The position numbers and the translations under genes were made by a program. Below are positions 5,552 through 5,981 of a stretch of DNA of 5,981 bases, in pieces (the stretch's first letter is position 1; every line of letters begins with the position of its first letter). Source of the DNA: Caldisericia bacterium (GTDB taxonomy: Bacteria; Caldisericota; Caldisericia; UBA6126; JAGPKI01). The stretch is from contig JAGPKI010000089.1 in NCBI GenBank assembly GCA_018054005.1, positions 1-5,981 of the forward strand. The letters are read 5' to 3'. The notes below the pieces were generated by a model. It made no database searches and had not been told where the DNA came from. It saw nothing but the letters and a program-made list of their open reading frames with translations.

Positions 5552-5567
5552 ATGGGTGTACAGGGGC
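5552..5567. repeat. Proximal attachment site inside tRNA-Lys 3' end
   Basis: This is the second copy of ATGGGTGTACAGGGGC. It covers the discriminator base, the 3' acceptor strand and the 3' side of the T stem of tRNA-Lys, plus one trailing base. The repeat keeps the tRNA whole after insertion. On the plus strand it is also read through by the last rep reading frame (codons ATG GGT GTA CAG GGG). Confidence 0.82.
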
Positions 5568-5625
5568 TCGAACCCTGAACCTAACGGTTAAGAGCCGTTT
5601 GCTCTACCAATTGAGCCATACACCC
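5553..5625 (-). tRNA. tRNA-Lys (anticodon CTT)
   Basis: The 73-base minus-strand sequence folds as a full cloverleaf. The acceptor GGGTGTA pairs with TACACCC, followed by T8 and G9. The D arm is GCTC-AATTGGTA-GAGC, the anticodon arm AACGG-CTCTTAA-CCGTT with CTT at 5592-5590, the variable loop AGGTT, the T arm CAGGG-TTCGAGC-CCCTG, and the discriminator A. The 3' CCA is not encoded. The gene is intact despite the insertion, because the element brings or keeps an identical 3' end. Its trailer is now the rep end of the element rather than the original T-rich sequence near 275. Confidence 0.96.
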
Positions 5626-5640
5626 ATAAATAAACAATGA

Positions 5641-5669
5641 ATAATACCAGTGAAATGTACTTTTTTCAA
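5641..5669 (-). promoter_or_regulatory. tRNA-Lys promoter
   Basis: On the minus strand TTGAAA (5669-5664) and TATTAT (5646-5641) are 17 bases apart, and TGG directly before the -10 gives the TGn extended -10 pattern. Transcription would start about 8-9 bases before the tRNA's first base. Matches are five of six in each box, the best promoter in the window. Confidence 0.65.
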
Positions 5670-5673
5670 TACG

Positions 5674-5981
5674 TTAAACCTTATCAATCTTTGAAACAAC
5701 AATATTCTTTGTAATCCATTCCTCATCTTTATCTATTAATATTTCACTATCACCCTCAATCTCTACAACCTTGCAACTAGTATCCAGAACCTCCAATCTG
5801 TATCTTCCACTCTCTGCAAGCATCCTATATCTACCCATATTATCAGTTACCCTCTTAAGTACAATCCTATCAAACTCAAGCTCTCTTAAACCAATAACAA
5901 CACTACTTACAGTATTTCCATCTGTATCTTTAACTACACCATATTTACTTCTCTTCTTAAAAGTCCCCCTCATCATTAAAA
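5674..5981 (-). CDS. C-terminal part of protein with carboxypeptidase-regulatory-like domain (partial)
   Basis: The frame is open to the window edge: the codon before ATG 5976 is TTA and no stop is seen, so the gene very likely starts outside and ATG 5976 is an internal Met. The visible 100 or so residues begin with a basic stretch (RGTFKKRSKYG). Then comes a beta-rich segment, GVVKDTDGNTVSSVVIGLRE, continuing to VTDNMGRYRMLAESGRYRLEV, the pattern of the carboxypeptidase regulatory-like (transthyretin-fold) domain. A strand-rich tail follows, ending at TAA (5676-5674). Proteins of Candidate Phyla Radiation bacteria often have such a domain after a basic linker and membrane helices, so a membrane-anchored surface protein is plausible. 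The stop lies before the tRNA promoter, on the same strand. This is chromosomal flank outside the element. Confidence 0.7.
   Translation of the reverse strand, partial: LMMRGTFKKRSKYGVVKDTDGNTVSSVVIGLRELEFDRIVLKRVTDNMGRYRMLAESGRYRLEVLDTSCKVVEIEGDSEILIDKDEEWITKNIVVSKIDKV

Larger units (their letters stand above)
276..5567. mobile_element. Integrated element in tRNA-Lys carrying an R-M operon and a decayed rolling-circle rep
   Basis: Two identical 16-bp copies of ATGGGTGTACAGGGGC (276-291 and 5552-5567) bound this segment. The right copy covers the last 15 bases of tRNA-Lys(CTT) plus one base, the classic footprint of site-specific integration at a tRNA 3' end. The excised circle would be 5,276 bp (292-5567). 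Contents are a minus-strand operon of two adenine methyltransferases, an AlwI-type endonuclease and a HEPN-like protein, plus a plus-strand rolling-circle replication pseudogene. No integrase, relaxase or structural phage gene is present, so integration must have used a recombinase in trans, a lost gene, or an unrecognised mechanism. The broken rep implies the element is now fixed in the chromosome. Boundaries rest on the repeat; the cargo and the rep support a mobile origin. Confidence 0.8.
4707..5567 (+). pseudogene. rep: Degraded rolling-circle replication initiator (HUH Rep) pseudogene
   Basis: Three frames together spell one Rep protein that nicks its origin to start rolling-circle replication. 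Frame A (4707-5009) gives a 100-residue N-terminal part with YKVIKSGPVYKFQFPFRL, ending at TAG. Frame B (from 4999) carries KFLTSTFADN (Rep motif 1, usually FLTLTF), QFQKRCAIHNHSLINLPY (HUH motif, normally KRGAIHYH) and VEYISRYMLKD, whose Y-x3-Y pair marks the catalytic tyrosine region. TGA codons interrupt frame B at 5116 and 5224, where relatives have Gly and Trp. An extra A in the run at 5353-5356 shifts to frame C, which continues GLNRPEPLYLNTVEYRALSDIEG up to the attachment site and ends inside the tRNA. About 20 residues may also be missing before motif 1. The KRC and HNH changes in core motifs support true decay rather than only sequencing error. The original start is unclear: ATG 4707 is in frame A, but the only good ribosome site serves ATG 4738 in another frame. 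Confidence 0.85.

Noticed and set aside
5674..5976. Complete 100-aa gene starting at ATG 5976
   Set aside because: The frame is open upstream to the window edge and the first residues look like an internal linker, so it was annotated as a partial C-terminus.
1..5981. CRISPR array or insertion sequence
   Set aside because: No regularly spaced repeats, transposase-like reading frame or terminal inverted repeats with target duplications were seen; the only long direct repeat is the 16-bp attachment site.

Overview
The window shows a small integrated mobile element (about 5.3 kb) inserted at the 3' end of a tRNA-Lys gene in a low-GC bacterial chromosome. The two chromosomal gene fragments at the edges are the C-terminal piece of a protein with a carboxypeptidase-regulatory-like beta domain (right) and the N-terminus of a polytopic membrane protein (left). 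They resemble proteins common in Candidate Phyla Radiation (Patescibacteria) genomes, so such a host is my best guess, but it is an inference. All long reading frames use the standard code: Trp codons that I checked are TGG, and no in-frame TGA occurs in intact genes.

Layout, left to right. Positions 1-237 (minus) hold the start of the chromosomal membrane protein. Positions 276-291 are a 16-bp repeat, ATGGGTGTACAGGGGC, identical to 5552-5567, where it forms the 3' end of tRNA-Lys(CTT); these are the presumed attachment sites. Between them lies a compact minus-strand operon, transcribed from about 4570 down to 353. It encodes a D12-class adenine methyltransferase (M2), a second Dam-like D12-class adenine methyltransferase (M1, overlapping by ATGA), an AlwI-family restriction endonuclease, and a 226-aa protein with an Rx4H motif that looks HEPN-like. 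A 195-bp intergenic region (4512-4706) with several palindromes separates this operon from a plus-strand rolling-circle replication (HUH) gene that is now a pseudogene broken by frameshifts and two TGA codons. The intact tRNA-Lys follows with a good promoter, then the right chromosomal gene.

Reading: a small rolling-circle plasmid or phage-like circle carrying a type IIS (GGATC-type) restriction-modification operon was captured in the tRNA gene and then lost its replication gene. No integrase is present. When the element is closed in silico at the 16-bp repeat, the rep reading frame continues across the junction to a TAG stop at 321-323. This suggests that the attachment site lay inside the 3' end of rep. 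Two details of the R-M operon stand out. An in-phase A7 slippery heptamer sits exactly at the M2/M1 overlap and could yield a fused M.FokI-like double methyltransferase. The HEPN-like gene in the fourth position may be a second line of defence.
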